Of a stretch of DNA of 64,000 bases, positions 9,545-24,801 are shown in pieces. Position 1 is the stretch's first letter, and each line of letters opens with the position of its first letter. Origin of the DNA: Meghimatium bilineatum (taxonomy: Eukaryota > Mollusca > Gastropoda > Stylommatophora > Philomycidae); NCBI GenBank assembly GCA_034231615.1, contig CM067315.1, positions 17,153,513 to 17,217,512 of the forward strand. Direction: 5' to 3'. Below the pieces are notes generated by a model. The model ran no database searches. It saw only the letters and a program-made list of their open reading frames with translations, and was not told the DNA's origin. The position numbers and the translations under genes are program-made.

Positions 9545-12500
9545 TAATATGACAGAATACACCGACTTTTACGTACTAAACAACAGGACCTAATTTGTGT
9601 GTAATACGCCGCTGTTCTGACGTAGTAAGCCTTAATACACCAGATTAGTGTGTCCAGAATACAATTCTTTTTGTAGTAAGATGCAGCACACCCAATTTGT
9701 GAGTAATATGAGAGAATACACTACGTTCTGACGTAATAAACAGCAATAGACCTAATTTGTGTGTAAAACGCCTGTTTTTTGACGTATTAAGCTGCAATTC
9801 AACGAAAGCATGTGTAATAGGCCAGAATACACTCAATTGTAGTGTAGTAAGCCTCTGAATACTGAATGTTTGAGTAATATGTCAGAATACAGTACGATCC
9901 GACGTAGTAAGCTACAATACATCAAATTCGTGTGTCCAGAATACTATTTCTGGTGTAGTAAGCTGCAGTACAGCCAATATGTGAGTAATATGCCAGAATA
10001 CACTGCGTTTTTAGGTACTGAACAGCAATAGACCTAATTTGTGTGTAATACGCCAGTGCTGTGATGTAGTACGCTGCAATTCAACGAAAGCATGTGCAAT
10101 AGTTCAGAATTCACTTAATTCTAGTGTAGTAAGCTTCTGTACACTGAATTTGTGAGTAATATGTCAGAATACACCGAGTTCTGACGTAGTAAGCTACAAT
10201 ACACCAAATTCGTGTGTCCAGAATCCTATTTCTGATGTTGTATGCTGCAGTACACCCAATTTGCGAGTAATATGCCAGAATACAGCGAAGTTGGACGTAC
10301 TAAACAGCCAGAGACCTAATTTATGTGTAATACGCCAGTGTTCTGACGTATTAAGCTGCAATTCAACGAAAGCATGTGTAATAGGCCAGAATACACTCAA
10401 TTGTAGTGTAGTAAGTTTCAGCACACTGAATTTGTGAGTAATATGCCAGAATACAACGAGTTCAGACATAGTAAGCTACAATACACTAACTTCGGTGTCC
10501 AGAAAACTATTTCTGGTGTAATAAGCTGCAGTACACCCAATTTGTGAGTAATATGCCAGAATACACTGAGTTTTGACGTACTGAACGACAATAGACCTAA
10601 TTTGTATAATATGCCAATGCTGTGTAGAACGCTGCAATTCAACAAAAGCATGTGCAATATTCCAGAATTAACTTAATTCTAGTATAGTAAGCGTCTGTAC
10701 TCTGGATTTGTGAGTAACATGTCAGAATACACCGAGTTCCGACGTAGTAAACTACAATACATTAAATTCGTGTGTCCAGAATACTATTTCTGGTGTAGTT
10801 AGCTGCAGTCCAGCCAATTTGTGAGTAATATGCCAGAATACACCGACTTTTACGTACTAAACAACAGGACCTAATTTGTGTGTAATACGCCGCTGTTCTG
10901 ACGTAGTAAGCCTTAATACACCAGATTAGTGTGTCCAGAATACAATTCTTTTTGTAGTAAGATGCAGCACACCCAATTTGTGAGTAATATGACAGAATAC
11001 ACTACGTTCTGACGTAATAAACAGCAATAGACCTAATTTGTGTATAAAACCCCTGTTTTTTGACGTATTAAGCTGCAATTCAACGAAAGCATGTGTAATA
11101 GGCCAGAATACACTCAATTGTAGTGTAGTAAGCCTCTGAATACTGAATGTTTGAGTAATATGTCAGAATACAGTACGATCCGACGTAATAAGCTACAATA
11201 CATCAAATTCGTGTGTCCAGAATACTATTTCTGGTGTAGTAAGCTGCAGTACAGCCAATATGTGAGTAATATGCCAGAATACACTGCGTTTTTACGTACT
11301 GAACAGCAATAGACCTAATTTGTGTGTAATACGCCAGTGCTGTGATGTAGTACGCTGCAATTCAACGAAAGCATGTGCAATAGTTCAGAATTCACTTAAT
11401 TCTAGTGTAGTAAGCTTCTGTACACTGAATTTGTGAGTAATATGTCAGAATACACCGAGTTCTGACGTAGTAAGCTACAATACACCAAATTCGTGTGTCC
11501 AGAATCCTATTTCTGATGTTGTATGCTGCAGTACACCCAATTTGCGAGTAATATGCCAGAATACAGCGAAGTTGGACGTACTAAACAGCCAGAGACCTAA
11601 TTTATGTGTAATACGCCAGTGTTCTGACGTATTAAGCTGCAATTCAACGAAAGCATGTGTAATAGGCCAGAATACACTCAATTGTAGTGTAGTAAGTTTC
11701 AGCACACTGAATTTGTGAGTAATATGCCAGAATACAACGAGTTCAGACATAGTAAGCTACAATACACTAACTTCGGTGTCCAGAAAACTATTTCTGGTGT
11801 AATAAGCTGCAGTACACCCAATTTGTGAGTAATATGCCAGAATACACTGAGTTTTGACGTACTGAACGACAATAGACCTAATTTGTATAATATGCCAATG
11901 CTGTGTAGAACGCTGCAATTCAACAAAAGCATGTGCAATATTCCAGAATTAACTTAATTCTAGTATAGTAAGCTTCTGTACTCTGGATTTGTGAGTAACA
12001 TGTCAGAATACACCGAGTTCCGACGTAGTAAACTACAATACATTAAATTCGTGTGTCCAGAATACTATTTCTGGTGTAGTTAGCTGCAGTCCAGCCAATT
12101 TGTGAGTAATATGCCAGAATACACCGACTTTTACGTACTAAACAACAGGACCTAATTTGTGTGTAATACGCCGCTGTTCTGACGTAGTAAGCCTTAATAC
12201 ACCAGATTAGTGTGTCCAGAATACAATTCTTTTTGTAGTAAGATGCAGCACACCCAATTTGTGAGTAATATGACAGAATACACTACGTTCTGACGTAATA
12301 AACAGCAATAGACCTAATTTGTGTGTAAAACCCCTGTTTTTTGACGTATTAAGCTGCAATTCAACGAAAGCATGTGTAATAGGCCAGAATACACTCAATT
12401 GTAGTGTAGTAAGCCTCTGAATACTGAATGTTTGAGTAATATGTCAGAATACAGTACGATCCGACGTAATAAGCTACAATACATCAAATTCGTGTGTCCA

Positions 12501-14684
12501 GAATACTATTTCTGGTGTAGTAAGCTGCAGTACAGCCAATATGTGAGTAATATGCCAGAATACACTGCGTTTTTACGTACTGAACAGCAATAGACCTAAT
12601 TTGTGTGTAATACGCCAGTGCTGTGATGTAGTACGCTGCAATTCAACGAAAGCATGTGCAATAGTTCAGAATTCACTTAATTCTAGTGTAGTAAGCTTCT
12701 GTACACTGAATTTGTGAGTAATATGTCAGAATACACCGAGTTCTGACGTAGTAAGCTACAATACACCAAATTCGTGTGTCCAGAATCCTATTTCTGATGT
12801 TGTATGCTGCAGTACACCCAATTTGCGAGTAATATGCCAGAATACAGCGAAGTTGGACGTACTAAACAGCCAGAGACCTAATTTATGTGTAATACGCCAG
12901 TGTTCTGACGTATTAAGCTGCAATTCAACGAAAGCATGTGTAATAGGCCAGAATACACTCAATTGTAGTGTAGTAAGTTTCAGCACACTGAATTTGTGAG
13001 TAATATGCCAGAATACAACGAGTTCAGACATAGTAAGCTACAATACACTAACTTCGGTGTCCAGAAAACTATTTCTGGTGTAATAAGCTGCAGTACACCC
13101 AATTTGTGAGTAATATGCCAGAATACACTGAGTTTTGACGTACTGAACGACAATAGACCTAATTTGTATAATATGCCAATGCTGTGTAGAACGCTGCAAT
13201 TCAACAAAAGCATGTGCAATATTCCAGAATTAACTTAATTCTAGTATAGTAAGCTTCTGTACTCTGGATTTGTGAGTAACATGTCAGAATACACCGAGTT
13301 CCGACGTAGTAAACTACAATACATTAAATTCGTGTGTCCAGAATACTATTTCTGGTGTAGTTAGCTGCAGTCCAGCCAATTTGTGAGTAATATGCCAGAA
13401 TACACCGACTTTTACGTACTAAACAACAGGACCTAATTTGTGTGTAATACGCCGCTGTTCTGACGTAGTAAGCCTTAATACACCAGATTAGTGTGTCCAG
13501 AATACAATTCTTTTTGTAGTAAGATGCAGCACACCCAATTTGTGAGTAATATGACAGAATACACTACGTTCTGACGTAATAAACAGCAATAGACCTAATT
13601 TGTGTGTAAAACCCCTGTTTTTTGACGTATTAAGCTGCAATTCAACGAAAGCATGTGTAATAGGCCAGAATACACTCAATTGTAGTGTAGTAAGCCTCTG
13701 AATACTGAATGTTTGAGTAATATGTCAGAATACAGTACGATCCGACGTAATAAGCTACAATACATCAAATTCGTGTGTCCAGAATACTATTTCTGGTGTA
13801 GTAAGCTGCAGTACAGCCAATATGTGAGTAATATGCCAGAATACACTGCGTTTTTACGTACTGAACAGCAATAGACCTAATTTGTGTGTAATACGCCAGT
13901 GCTGTGATGTAGTACGCTGCAATTCAACGAAAGCATGTGCAATAGTTCAGAATTCACTTAATTCTAGTGTAGTAAGCTTCTGTACACTGAATTTGTGAGT
14001 AATATGTCAGAATACACCGAGTTCTGACGTAGTAAGCTACAATACACCAAATTCGTGTGTCCAGAATCCTATTTCTGATGTTGTATGCTGCAGTACACCC
14101 AATTTGCGAGTAATATGCCAGAATACAGCGAAGTTGGACGTACTAAACAGCCAGAGACCTAATTTATGTGTAATACGCCAGTGTTCTGACGTATTAAGCT
14201 GCAATTCAACGAAAGCATGTGTAATAGGCCAGAATACACTCAATTGTAGTGTAGTAAGTTTCAGCACACTGAATTTGTGAGTAATATGCCAGAATACAAC
14301 GAGTTCAGACATAGTAAGCTACAATACACTAACTTCGGTGTCCAGAAAACTATTTCTGGTGTAATAAGCTGCAGTACACCCAATTTGTGAGTAATATGCC
14401 AGAATACACTGAGTTTTGACGTACTGAACGACAATAGACCTAATTTGTATAATATGCCAATGCTGTGTAGAACGCTGCAATTCAACAAAAGCATGTGCAA
14501 TATTCCAGAATTAACTTAATTCTAGTGTAGTAAGCTTCTGTACTCTGGATTTGTGAGTAACATGTCAGAATACACCGAGTTCCGACGTAGTAAACTACAA
14601 TACATTAAATTCGTGTGTCCAGAATACTATTTCTGGTGTAGTTAGCTGCAGTACAGCCAATTTGTGAGTAATATGCCAGAATAC
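9545..14684. repeat. Higher-order repeat, 1,281 bp x 4
   Basis: Identical open-frame landmarks recur at exactly 1,281-bp spacing: 9645, 10926, 12207, 13488, and 10194, 11475, 12756, 14037. Similarity at this offset begins near 9545 and ends near 14685, which is four copies almost exactly. Each copy holds about 23 subunits. Copies 2-4 share variants absent from copy 1, such as AAAACCCC near 11045 against AAAACGCC near 9775, so they are younger relative to copy 1. Local amplification by unequal exchange is the simplest explanation. Confidence 0.95.
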
Positions 14685-17600
14685 ACTGAGTTTTTACGTA
14701 CTGAACAGCAATAGACCTAATTTGTGTCTAATACGCCAGTGCTGTGATGTAGTATGCTGCAATTCAACGAAATCATGTGCAATAGGTCAGAATTCACTTA
14801 ATTCTAGTGTAGTAAGCTTCTGTACACAGAATTTGTGAGTAATATGCAGAATACAGCGAAGTTGGACGTACTAAACAGCCAGAGACCTAATTTGTGTGTA
14901 ATACGCCAGTGTTCTGACGTATTAAGCTGCAATTCAATGAAAGTATGTGTAATAGGCCAGAATACACTCAATTCTAGTGTAGTAATTTTCATTGCATTGA
15001 ATTTGTGAGTAATATGCCAGAATACACAAAGTCTTAGCATCCTGAACTGCAATGCACCCAGTTCGTGTGAATTAACCAGAGTTCTGACGCATTAAGCTGC
15101 AATACACTGAATTAGTGTGTAGTAAGTTTCAGTGCATTGAATTTGTGAGTAATATGCCAGAATTCACCGCGTTCTGGCGTACTAAACAGCAATAGACCTA
15201 ATTTGGTTGTGACGTTGTAAGCTACAATATAGCAAATTCGTGTGTCCTGAATACAATTTCGTTTGTAGTAAGCTACAGTACACCCAGTTTGTGATTAATA
15301 TTCCAGAATACACCAAGTTTTGACGTACTAAGCAAGAAGACCTAATGTGTGTGTAATACGCCAGTGTTCCGACGTAGTAAGCTGCAATACACCAGAATAG
15401 TGTGTCCAGAACACAATTTCTGTTGTAGTAAGCTGCAGTACACCACATTTGTGAGTAATATGCCAGAATACACTACGTTTTGACGTACTAAACAGCAATA
15501 TACCTAATTTGTGTGTAATGCGTCTGTGTTTTGACGTATTAACCTTCAATACAACGAAACCATGTATAATAGGCCAGAATACACTCAATTCTAGTGTAGG
15601 AAGCTTCAGTGCAATGATTTTGTGAGTAATATGCCAGAATACACCGAGTTCTGACTTACTAAGCTACATACACCAAATTCGTGTGTCCAGAATACAATTT
15701 CTGTTGTAGGAAGCTGCAGTACACCTTATTTGTGGGTAATATGCCAGAATACACCGAGTTTTGACGTACTAAACAGCCAGACCTAATTTGTGTGTAATAC
15801 GCCAGTGTTCTGACGTATTAAGCTGCAATACAACGAAATCATGTTTAATAGGCCAGAATACAATCAATTCTAGTGTAGTAAGCTTCAGTACAATGACTTG
15901 GTGAGTAATATGCCAGAATACACCGAGTTCTGAAGTACTAAGCTACATACACCAAATTAGTGTGTCTAGAATACTATTTCTGGTGTAGTAAGCTGCAGTA
16001 CACCCAATTTGTGAGTAATATGCCAGAATACACCGACTTTTACGTACTAAACAACAGGAACTAATTTGTGTGTAAAACGTCAGTCCTCTTACTAATTAAG
16101 CTGCAATACAACGAAATCATGTATAATAGGGCAGAATACACTAAATTCTAGTGTAGTGAGCTTCAGTACAATGAATGTGTGAGTAATATGCCAGAATACA
16201 ACGAGTTCTGACGTAGTAAGCTACAATACACTAAATTCGTGTGTCCAGAATACAATTTCTGCTGTAGTAAGCTGCAGTACACTTTATTTGTGAGTAATAT
16301 GCCAGAATACACCGAGTTTTGACGTACTAAACAGCCAGACCTAATCTATGTGTAATACGCCAGTGTTCTGACGTATTTAGCTACATACACCAAATTAGTG
16401 TATCCAGAACACAATTTATGTTGTAGTAAGCTGCAGTACACCCAATTTGTGAGTATTATGCCAGAATAAACCGAGTCTTAGCATCCTGAACTGCAATGCA
16501 CCCAGTTCGTCTGAATTAAAAAGAGGTGAGTTATATGCCAGAATACACTGAGTTTTTACGTACTGAACAGGAATAGACCTAATGTGTGTGTAATACGCCA
16601 GTGCTGTGATGTAGTACGCTGCAATTCAACGAAAGCATGTGCAATAGTTCAGAATTCACTTAATTCTAGTGTAGTAAGCTTATGTACACTGAATTTGTGA
16701 GTAATATGTCAGAATACACCGAGTTCTGACGTAGTAATCTACAATACACCAAATTCGTGTGTCCAGAATTCTATTTCTTGTGTTGTATGCTGCAGTACAG
16801 CCAATTTGTGAGTAATATGCCAGAATACACTGAGTTTTTACGTACTGAACAGCAATAGACCTAATTTGTGTCTAATACGCCAGTGCTGTGATGTAGTATG
16901 CTGCAATTCAACGAAATCATGTGCAATAGGTCGGAATTCACTTAATTCTAGTGTAGTAAGCTTCTGTACACATAATTTGTGAGTAATATGCAGAATACAG
17001 CGAAGTTGGACGTACTAAACAGCCAGAGACCTAATTTGTGTGTAATACGCCAGTGTTCTGACGTATTAAGCTGCAATTCAATGAAAGTATGTGTAATAGG
17101 CCAGAATACACTCAATTGTAGTGTACTAAGCTTCAGCACACTGAATTTGTGAGTAATATGCTAGAATAAACCGAATTCAGACACAGTAAGCTACAATACA
17201 CTAAATTCGGTGTCCAGAATACTATTTCTGGTGTAATAAGCTGCAGTACACCCAATTTGTGAGTAATATGCCAGAATACACTGAGTTTTGACGTAATAAA
17301 TGACAATAGACGTAATTTGTTTGTAATACGCCAATTATGTAATGTAGAACGCTGCAATTCAACGAAAGCATGTGCAATATTCCAGAATTCACCTAATTAT
17401 AGTGTAGTAAGCTTCTGTACTAGGAATTTGTGAGTAATATGTCAGAATACACCGAGTTCTGACGTAGTAAGCTACAATACACCAAATTCGTGTGTCCAGA
17501 ATCATATTTCTGGTGTTGTATGCTGCAGTACACCCAATTTGTGAGTAATATGCCAGAATACACTGAGTTTTGACGTACTAAACAGCCAGAGACCTAATTT

Positions 17601-20600
17601 GTGTGTAATACGCCAGTGTTCTGACGTATTAAGCTGCAATTCAACGAAAGCATGTATTAGGCCAGAATACACTCAATTGTAGTGTAGTAAGCTTCAGTAC
17701 ACTGAATGTGTGAGTAATATGCCAGAATACAACGAGTTCTGACGTAGTAAGCTACAATACACCAAATTCGTGTGTCCAGAATACTATTTCTGGTGTAGTA
17801 AGCTGCAGTACACAAATTTGAGAGTAATATGAGAATACACTGAGTTCTGACGTACTAAACAGCATTAGACCTAATGTGTGTGTAATACGCCAGTACTGTG
17901 ATGTATTATGCTGCAATTAAATGAAATCTTTTGTAATAGGCCAGAATTCACTCAATTCTAGTGTAGTAAGCTTCAGTGCAATGATTTTGTGAGTAATATG
18001 CGAGAATACACCGAGTTTGGACGTACTAAACAGCCAGACCTAATTTATGTGTAATACGCCAGTGTTCTGATGTATTAAGCTGCAATACAACGAAATCATG
18101 TTTATTAGGGAAGAATACAATCAATTCTAGTGTAGTAAGATTCAGTACAATGACTTATTGAGTAATATGGCAGAATACCCCGAGTTCTGACGTACTAAGC
18201 TACATACACCTAACTAGTGTGTCGAGAATACTATTTTTCTTGTAGTAGGCTGCAGAACACCAAATTTGTGAGTAATATGACAGAATACATCGACTTTTAC
18301 GTACTAAACAACAGGACCTAATTTGTGTGTAATACGCCGCTGTTCTGACGTAGTAAGCCTTAATACACCAGATTAGTGTGTCCAGAATACAATTCTTTTT
18401 GTAGTAAGATGCAGCACACCCAATTTGTGAGTAATATGACAGAATACACTACGTTCTGACGTAATAAACAGCAACAGACCTAATTTGTGTGTAAAACGCC
18501 TGTTTTTTGACGTATTAAGCTGCAATTCAACGAAAGCATGTGTAATAGGCCAGAATACACTCAATTGTAGTGTAGTAAGCTTCTGAATACTAAATGTTTG
18601 AGTAATATGTCAGAATACAGTAAGATCCGACGTAGTAAGCTACAATACATCAAATTCGTGTGTCCAGAATACTATTTCTGGTGTAGTTAGCTGCAGTACA
18701 GCCAATATGTGAGTAATATGCCAGAATACACTGCGTTTTTACGTACTGAACAGCAATAGACCTAATTTGTGTGTAATACGCCAGTGCTGTGATGTAGTAC
18801 GCTGCAATTCAACGAAAGCATGTGCAATAGTTCAGAATTCACTTAATTCTAGTGTAGTAAGCTTCTGTACACTGAATTTGTGAGTAATATGTCAGAATAC
18901 AACGAGTTCAGATATAGTAAGCTATAATACACTAACTTCGGTGTCCAGAAAACTATTTCTGGTGTAATAAGCTGCAGTACACCCAATTTGTGAGTAATAT
19001 GCCAGAATACACTGAGTTTTGACGTACTGAACGACAATAGACCTAATTTGTATAATATGTCAATGCTGTGTAGAACGCTGCAATTCTGCAAAAGCATGTG
19101 CAATATTCCAGAATTAACTTAATTCTAGTGTAGTAAGCTTCTGTACTCTGGATTTGTGAGTAACATGTCAGAATACAGGGAGTTCCGACGTAGTAAGCTA
19201 CAATACATCAAATTCGTGTGTCCAGAATACTATTTCTGGTGTAGTTAGCTGCAGTACAGCCAATTTGTGAGTAATATGCTAGAATACACTGAGTTTTTAC
19301 GTACTGAACAGCAATAGACCTAATTTGTGTCTAATACGCCAGTGCTGTGATGTAGTATGCTGCAATTCAACGAAATCATGTGCAATAGGTCAGAATTCAC
19401 TTAATTCTAGTGTAGTAAGCTTATGTACACTAAATTTGTGAGTAATATGTCAGAATACACCGAGTTCGTATGTAGTATGCAACCATACACCAAATTCGTG
19501 TGTCCAGAATAATATTTCTGGTGTAGTAAGCTTCTGTAAACTGAATTTGTGAGTATTATGCCGGAATACACTGAGTTTTGACGTACTGAACAGAAATAGA
19601 CCTAATTTGTGTGTAATACTTCTGTGCTGTGATGTATGCTGCAATTCAACGAAAGCATCTGAAATAGGTCAGAATTCACTTAATTCTAGTGTAGTAAGCT
19701 TCTGTACACTGAATTTGTGAGTAATATGCAGAATACAGCGAAGTTGGACGTACTAAACAGCCAGAGACCTAATTTGTGTGTAATACGCCAGTGTTCTGAC
19801 GTATTAAGCTGCAATTCAATGAAAGTATGTGTAATAGGCCAGAATACACTCAATTGTAGTGTACTAAGCTTCAGCACACTGAATTTGTGAGTAATATGCT
19901 AGAATAAACCGAATTCAGACACAGTAAGCTACAATACACTAAATTCGGTGTCCAGAATACTATTTCTGGTGTAATAAGCTGCAGTACACCCAATTTGTGA
20001 GTAATATGCCAGAATACACTGAGTTTTGACGTACTAAATGACAATAGACGTAATTTGTTTGTAATACGCCAATGATGTAATGTAGAACGCTGCAATTCAA
20101 CGAAAGCATGTGCAATAGTTGAGAATTCACTTAATTCTAATGTAGTAAGCTTCTGTACACTGAATTTGTGAGTAATATGTCAGAATACACCGAGTTCTGA
20201 CGTAGTAAGCTACAATACACCAAATTCGTGTGTCCAGAATCCTATTTCTGGTGTTGTATGCGGCAGTACACCCAATTTGTGAGTAATATGCCAGAATACA
20301 CTGAGTTTTGACTTACTAAACAGCCAGATACCTAATGTGTGTGTAATACGCCAGTGTTCTGACGTTTTAAGCTGCAATTCAACGAAAGCATGTGTAATAG
20401 GCCAGAATACACTCATTTGTAGTGTAGTAAGCTTCAGCACACTAAATGTGTGAGTAATATGCCAGAATACAGCGAAGTTGGACCTACTAAACAGCCAGAG
20501 ACCTAATTTGTGTGTAATACGCCAGTGTTCTGACGTATTAAGCTGCAATTCAAAGAAAGCATGTGTAATAGATCAGAATTCCCTTAATTCTAGTGTAGTA

Positions 20601-21480
20601 AGCTTCTGTACACTTAATTTGTGAGTATTATGCCGGAATACACTGAGTTTTGACGTACTGAACATAAATAGACCTAATTTGTGTGTAATACTTCTGTGCT
20701 GTGATGTAGTACGCTGTAATTCAACGAAAGCATGTGCAATAGGTCAGAATTCACTTAATTCTAGTGTAGTAAGCTTCTGTATACTGAATTTGTGAGTAAT
20801 ATGCCAGAATACACCGAGTTCAGACATAGTAAGCTACAATACACTAAATTCGGTGTCCAGAATACTATTTCTGGTGTAATAAGCTGCAGTACACCCAATT
20901 TGTGAGTAATATGCCAGAATACACTGAGTTTTGACGTACTAAACGACAATAGACCTAATTTGTGTGTAATACGCCAATGCTGTGTAGAACGCTGCAATTC
21001 AACAAAAGCATGTGCAATATTCCAGAATTAACTTAATTCTAGTGTAGTAAGCTTCTGTACTCTGGATTTGTGAGTAATATGTCAGAATACACCGAGTTCT
21101 GACGTAGTAAGCTACAATACACAAAATTCATGTGTCCAGAATACTATTTCTGGTGTAGTAAACTTCTGTAAACTGAATTTTTGAGTATTATGCCGGACTA
21201 CACTGAGTTATGACGTACTGAACAGAAATAGACCTAATTTGTGTGTAATACTTCTGTGCTGTGATGTTGTACGCTGCAATTCAACGAAAGCATGTGCAAT
21301 ATGTCAGAATTCACTTAATTCTAGTGTAGTAAGCTTCTGTACACTTAATTTGTGAGTAATATGCCGGAATACATTGAGTTTTTACGTACTGAACAGCAAT
21401 ATACCTAATTTGTGTGTAATACGCCAGTGTTCTGACGTATTAAGCTGCAATTCAACGAAAGCATGTGTAATAGGTCAGAA
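14685..21480. repeat. Satellite, mixed subunits and partial HORs
   Basis: Subunits continue without interruption or foreign sequence. A segment around 16948-17357 recurs at 19686-20095, 2,738 bp apart, and both match 8220-8629. The stretch from 15076 matches the first bases of the window. Together these show older, partly scrambled duplications. No gene or transposon is visible. Confidence 0.9.
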
Positions 21481-24400
21481 TACACACAATTGTAGTGTAA
21501 TAAGCTTCTGTATACTGAATTTTTGAGTAATATGTCAGAATACAGCGAGTTCCGACATAGTAAGCTACAATACATCAAATTCGTGTGTCCAGATTACTAT
21601 TTCTGGTGTAGTTAGCTGCAGTACAGCCAATTTGTGAGTAATATGCCAGAATACACTGAGTTTTGACGTACTAAACATCCAGAGACCTAATTTGTGTGTA
21701 ATACGCCAGTGTTCTGACGTATTAAGCTGCAATTCAACGAAAGCATGTGTAATAGGTCAGAATTCACTTAATTCTATTGTAGTAAGCTTCTGTACACTGA
21801 ATTTGTGAGTAATAAGTCAGAATACACCGAGTTCTGACGTAGTAAGCTACAATACACCAAATTCGTGTGTCCAGAATCATATTTCTGGTGTTGTATGCTG
21901 CAGTACACCCAATTTGTGAGTAATATGCCAGAATACACTGAGTTTTGACGTACTAAACAGCCAGAGACCTAATTTGTGTGTAATACGCCAGTGTTCTGAC
22001 GTATTAAGCTGCAATTCAACGAAAGCATGTGTAATAGGTCAGAATTCACTAAATTCTAGTGTAGTAAGCTTCTGTACACTTAATTTGTGAGTAATATGCC
22101 GGAATACATTGAGTTTTTACGTACTGAACAGCAATATACCTAATTTGTGTGTAATACGCCAGTGTTGTGATGTAGTACGCTGCAATTCAACGAAAGAATG
22201 TGCAATAGGTCAGAATTCACTTAATTCTAGTGTAGTAAGCTTCTGTACACTGAATGTGTGAGTAATATGTCAGAATACACCGCGTTCGTATGTAGTAAGC
22301 AACAATACACCAAATTCGTGTGTCTAGAATACTATTTCTGCTGAAGTAAGCTTCTGTAAACTGAATTTGTGAGTATTATGCCGGAATACACTGAGTTTTG
22401 ACGTACTGAACAGAAATATACCTAATTTGTGTGTAATACTTCTGTGCTGTGATGTAGTTTGCTGCAATTCAACGAAAGCATCTGCAATAGGTCAGAATTC
22501 ACTTAATTCTAGTGTAGTAAGCTTCTGTACACTGAATTTGTGAGTAATATGCCAGAATACAGCGAAGTAGGATGTACTAAACAGCCATACCTAATTTGTG
22601 TGTAATACGCCAGTGTTCTGACGTATTAAGCTGCAATTCAACGAAAGCATGTGTAATATGCCAGAATACACTCAATTGTAGCGTAGTAAGCTTCAGCCCA
22701 CTGAATTTGTGAGTAATATGCTAGAATACACCGATTTCAGACATAGTTAGCTACAATACACTAAATTCGGTGTCCAGAATACTATTTCTGGTGTAATAAA
22801 CTGCAGTACACAAAATTTGTGAGTAATATGCCAGAATACACTGAGTTTTGACGTACTAAACGACAATAGACCTAATTTGTGTGTAATACGCCAATGCTGT
22901 GTAGAACGCTGCAATTCAACAAAAGCATGTGCAATATTCCAGAATTAACTTAATTCTAGTGTAGTAAGCTTCTGTACTCTGGATTTGTGAGTAATATGTC
23001 AGAATACACGGAGTTCTGACGTAGTAAGCTACAATACACAAAATTCATGTGTCCAGAATACTATTTCTAGTGTAGTAGGCTTCTGTAAACTGAATTTGTG
23101 AGTAATATGCCAGAGTACACTGAGTTTTGACGTACTGAACAGCAATATACTTAATTTGTGTGTAATACGCCAGTGTTCTGACGTATTAAGCTGCAATTCA
23201 ACGAAAGCATGTGTAATAGGTCAGAATACACACAATTGTAGTGTAATAAGCTTCTGTATACTGAATTTTTGAGTAATATGTCAGAATACAGCGAGTTCCG
23301 ACATAGTAAGCTACAATACATCAAATTCGTGTGTCCAGATTACTATTTCTGGTGTAGTTAGCTGCAGTACAGCCAATTTGTGAGTAATATGCCAGAATAC
23401 ACTGAGTTTTGACGTACTAAACATCCAGAGACCTAATTTGTGTGTAATACGCCAGTGTTCTGACGTATTAAGCTGCAATTCAACGAAAGCATGTGTAATA
23501 GGTCAGAATTCACTTAATTCTATTGTAGTAAGCTTCTGTACACTGAATTTGTGAGTAATAAGTCAGAATACACCGAGTTCTGACGTAGTAAGCTACAATA
23601 CACCAAATTCGTGTGTCCAGAATCATATTTCTGGTGTTGTATGCTGCAGTACACCCAATTTGTGAGTAATATGCCAGAATACACTGAGTTTTGACGTACT
23701 AAACAGCCAGAGACCTAATTTGTGTGTAATACGCCAGTGTTCTGACGTATTAAGCTGCAATTCAACGAAAGCATGTGTAATAGGTCAGAATTCACTAAAT
23801 TCTAGTGTAGTAAGCTTCTGTACACTTAATTTGTGAGTAATATGTCAGAATACACCGCGTTCGTATGTAGTAAGCAACAATACACCAAGTTCGTGTGTCT
23901 AGAATACTATTTCTGGTGAAGTAAGCTTCTGTAAACTGAATTTGTGAGTATTATGCCGGAATACACTGAGTTTTGACGTACTGAACAGAAATATACCTAA
24001 TTTGTGTGTAATACTTCTGTGCTGTGATGTAGTTTGCTGCAATTCAACGAAAGCATCTGCAATAGGTCAGAATTCACTTAATTCTAGTGTAGTAAGCTTC
24101 TGTACACTGAATTTGTGAGTAATATGCCAGAATACAGCGAAGTAGGATGTACTAAACAGCCATACCTAATTTGTGTGTAATACGCCAGTGTTCTGACGTA
24201 TTAAGCCGCAATTCAACGAAAGCATGTGTAATATGCCAGAATACACTCAATTGTAGCGTAGTAAGCTTCAGCACACTGAATTTGTGAGTAATATGCTAGA
24301 ATACACCGAGTTCAGACATAGTTAGCTACAATACACTAAATTCGGTGTCCAGAATACTATTTCTGGTGTAATAAGCTGCAGTACACAAAATTTGTGAGTA

Positions 24401-24801
24401 ATATGCCAGAATACACTGAGTTTTGACGTACTAAACGACAATAGACCTAATTTGTGTGTAATACGCCAATGCTGTGTAGAACGCTGCAATTCAACAAAAG
24501 AATGTGTAATATTCCAGAATTAACTTAATTCTAGTGTAGTAAGCTTCTGTTCTCTGGATTTGTGAGTAATATGTCAGAATACACGGAGTTCTGACGTAGT
24601 AAGCTACAATACACAAAATTCATGTGTCCAGAATACTATTTCTAGTGTAGTAGGCTTCTGTAAACTGAATTTGTGAGTAATATGCCAGAGTACACTGAGT
24701 TTTGACGTACTGAACAGCAATATACTTAATTTGTGTGTAATACGCCAGTGTTCTGACGTATTAAGCTGCAATTCAACGAAAGCATGTGTAATAGGTCAGA
24801 A
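21481..24801. repeat. Higher-order repeat, 1,746 and 1,575 bp
   Basis: A distinctive TACACACAATTGTAG junction occurs at 21481, 23227 and 24802, giving unit lengths of 1,746 and 1,575 bp. Further landmarks agree with the 1,575-bp step (AGCGAAGTAGGATG at 22561 and 24136). The units differ by 171 bp, equal to three subunits (60+51+60), so one gained or lost whole subunits. Confidence 0.85.

Noticed and set aside
9545..14684. CRISPR-like array of repeats
   Set aside because: There are no constant short repeats with unique spacers; all parts of the unit are related subunits. Context and LINEs show eukaryotic satellite DNA.
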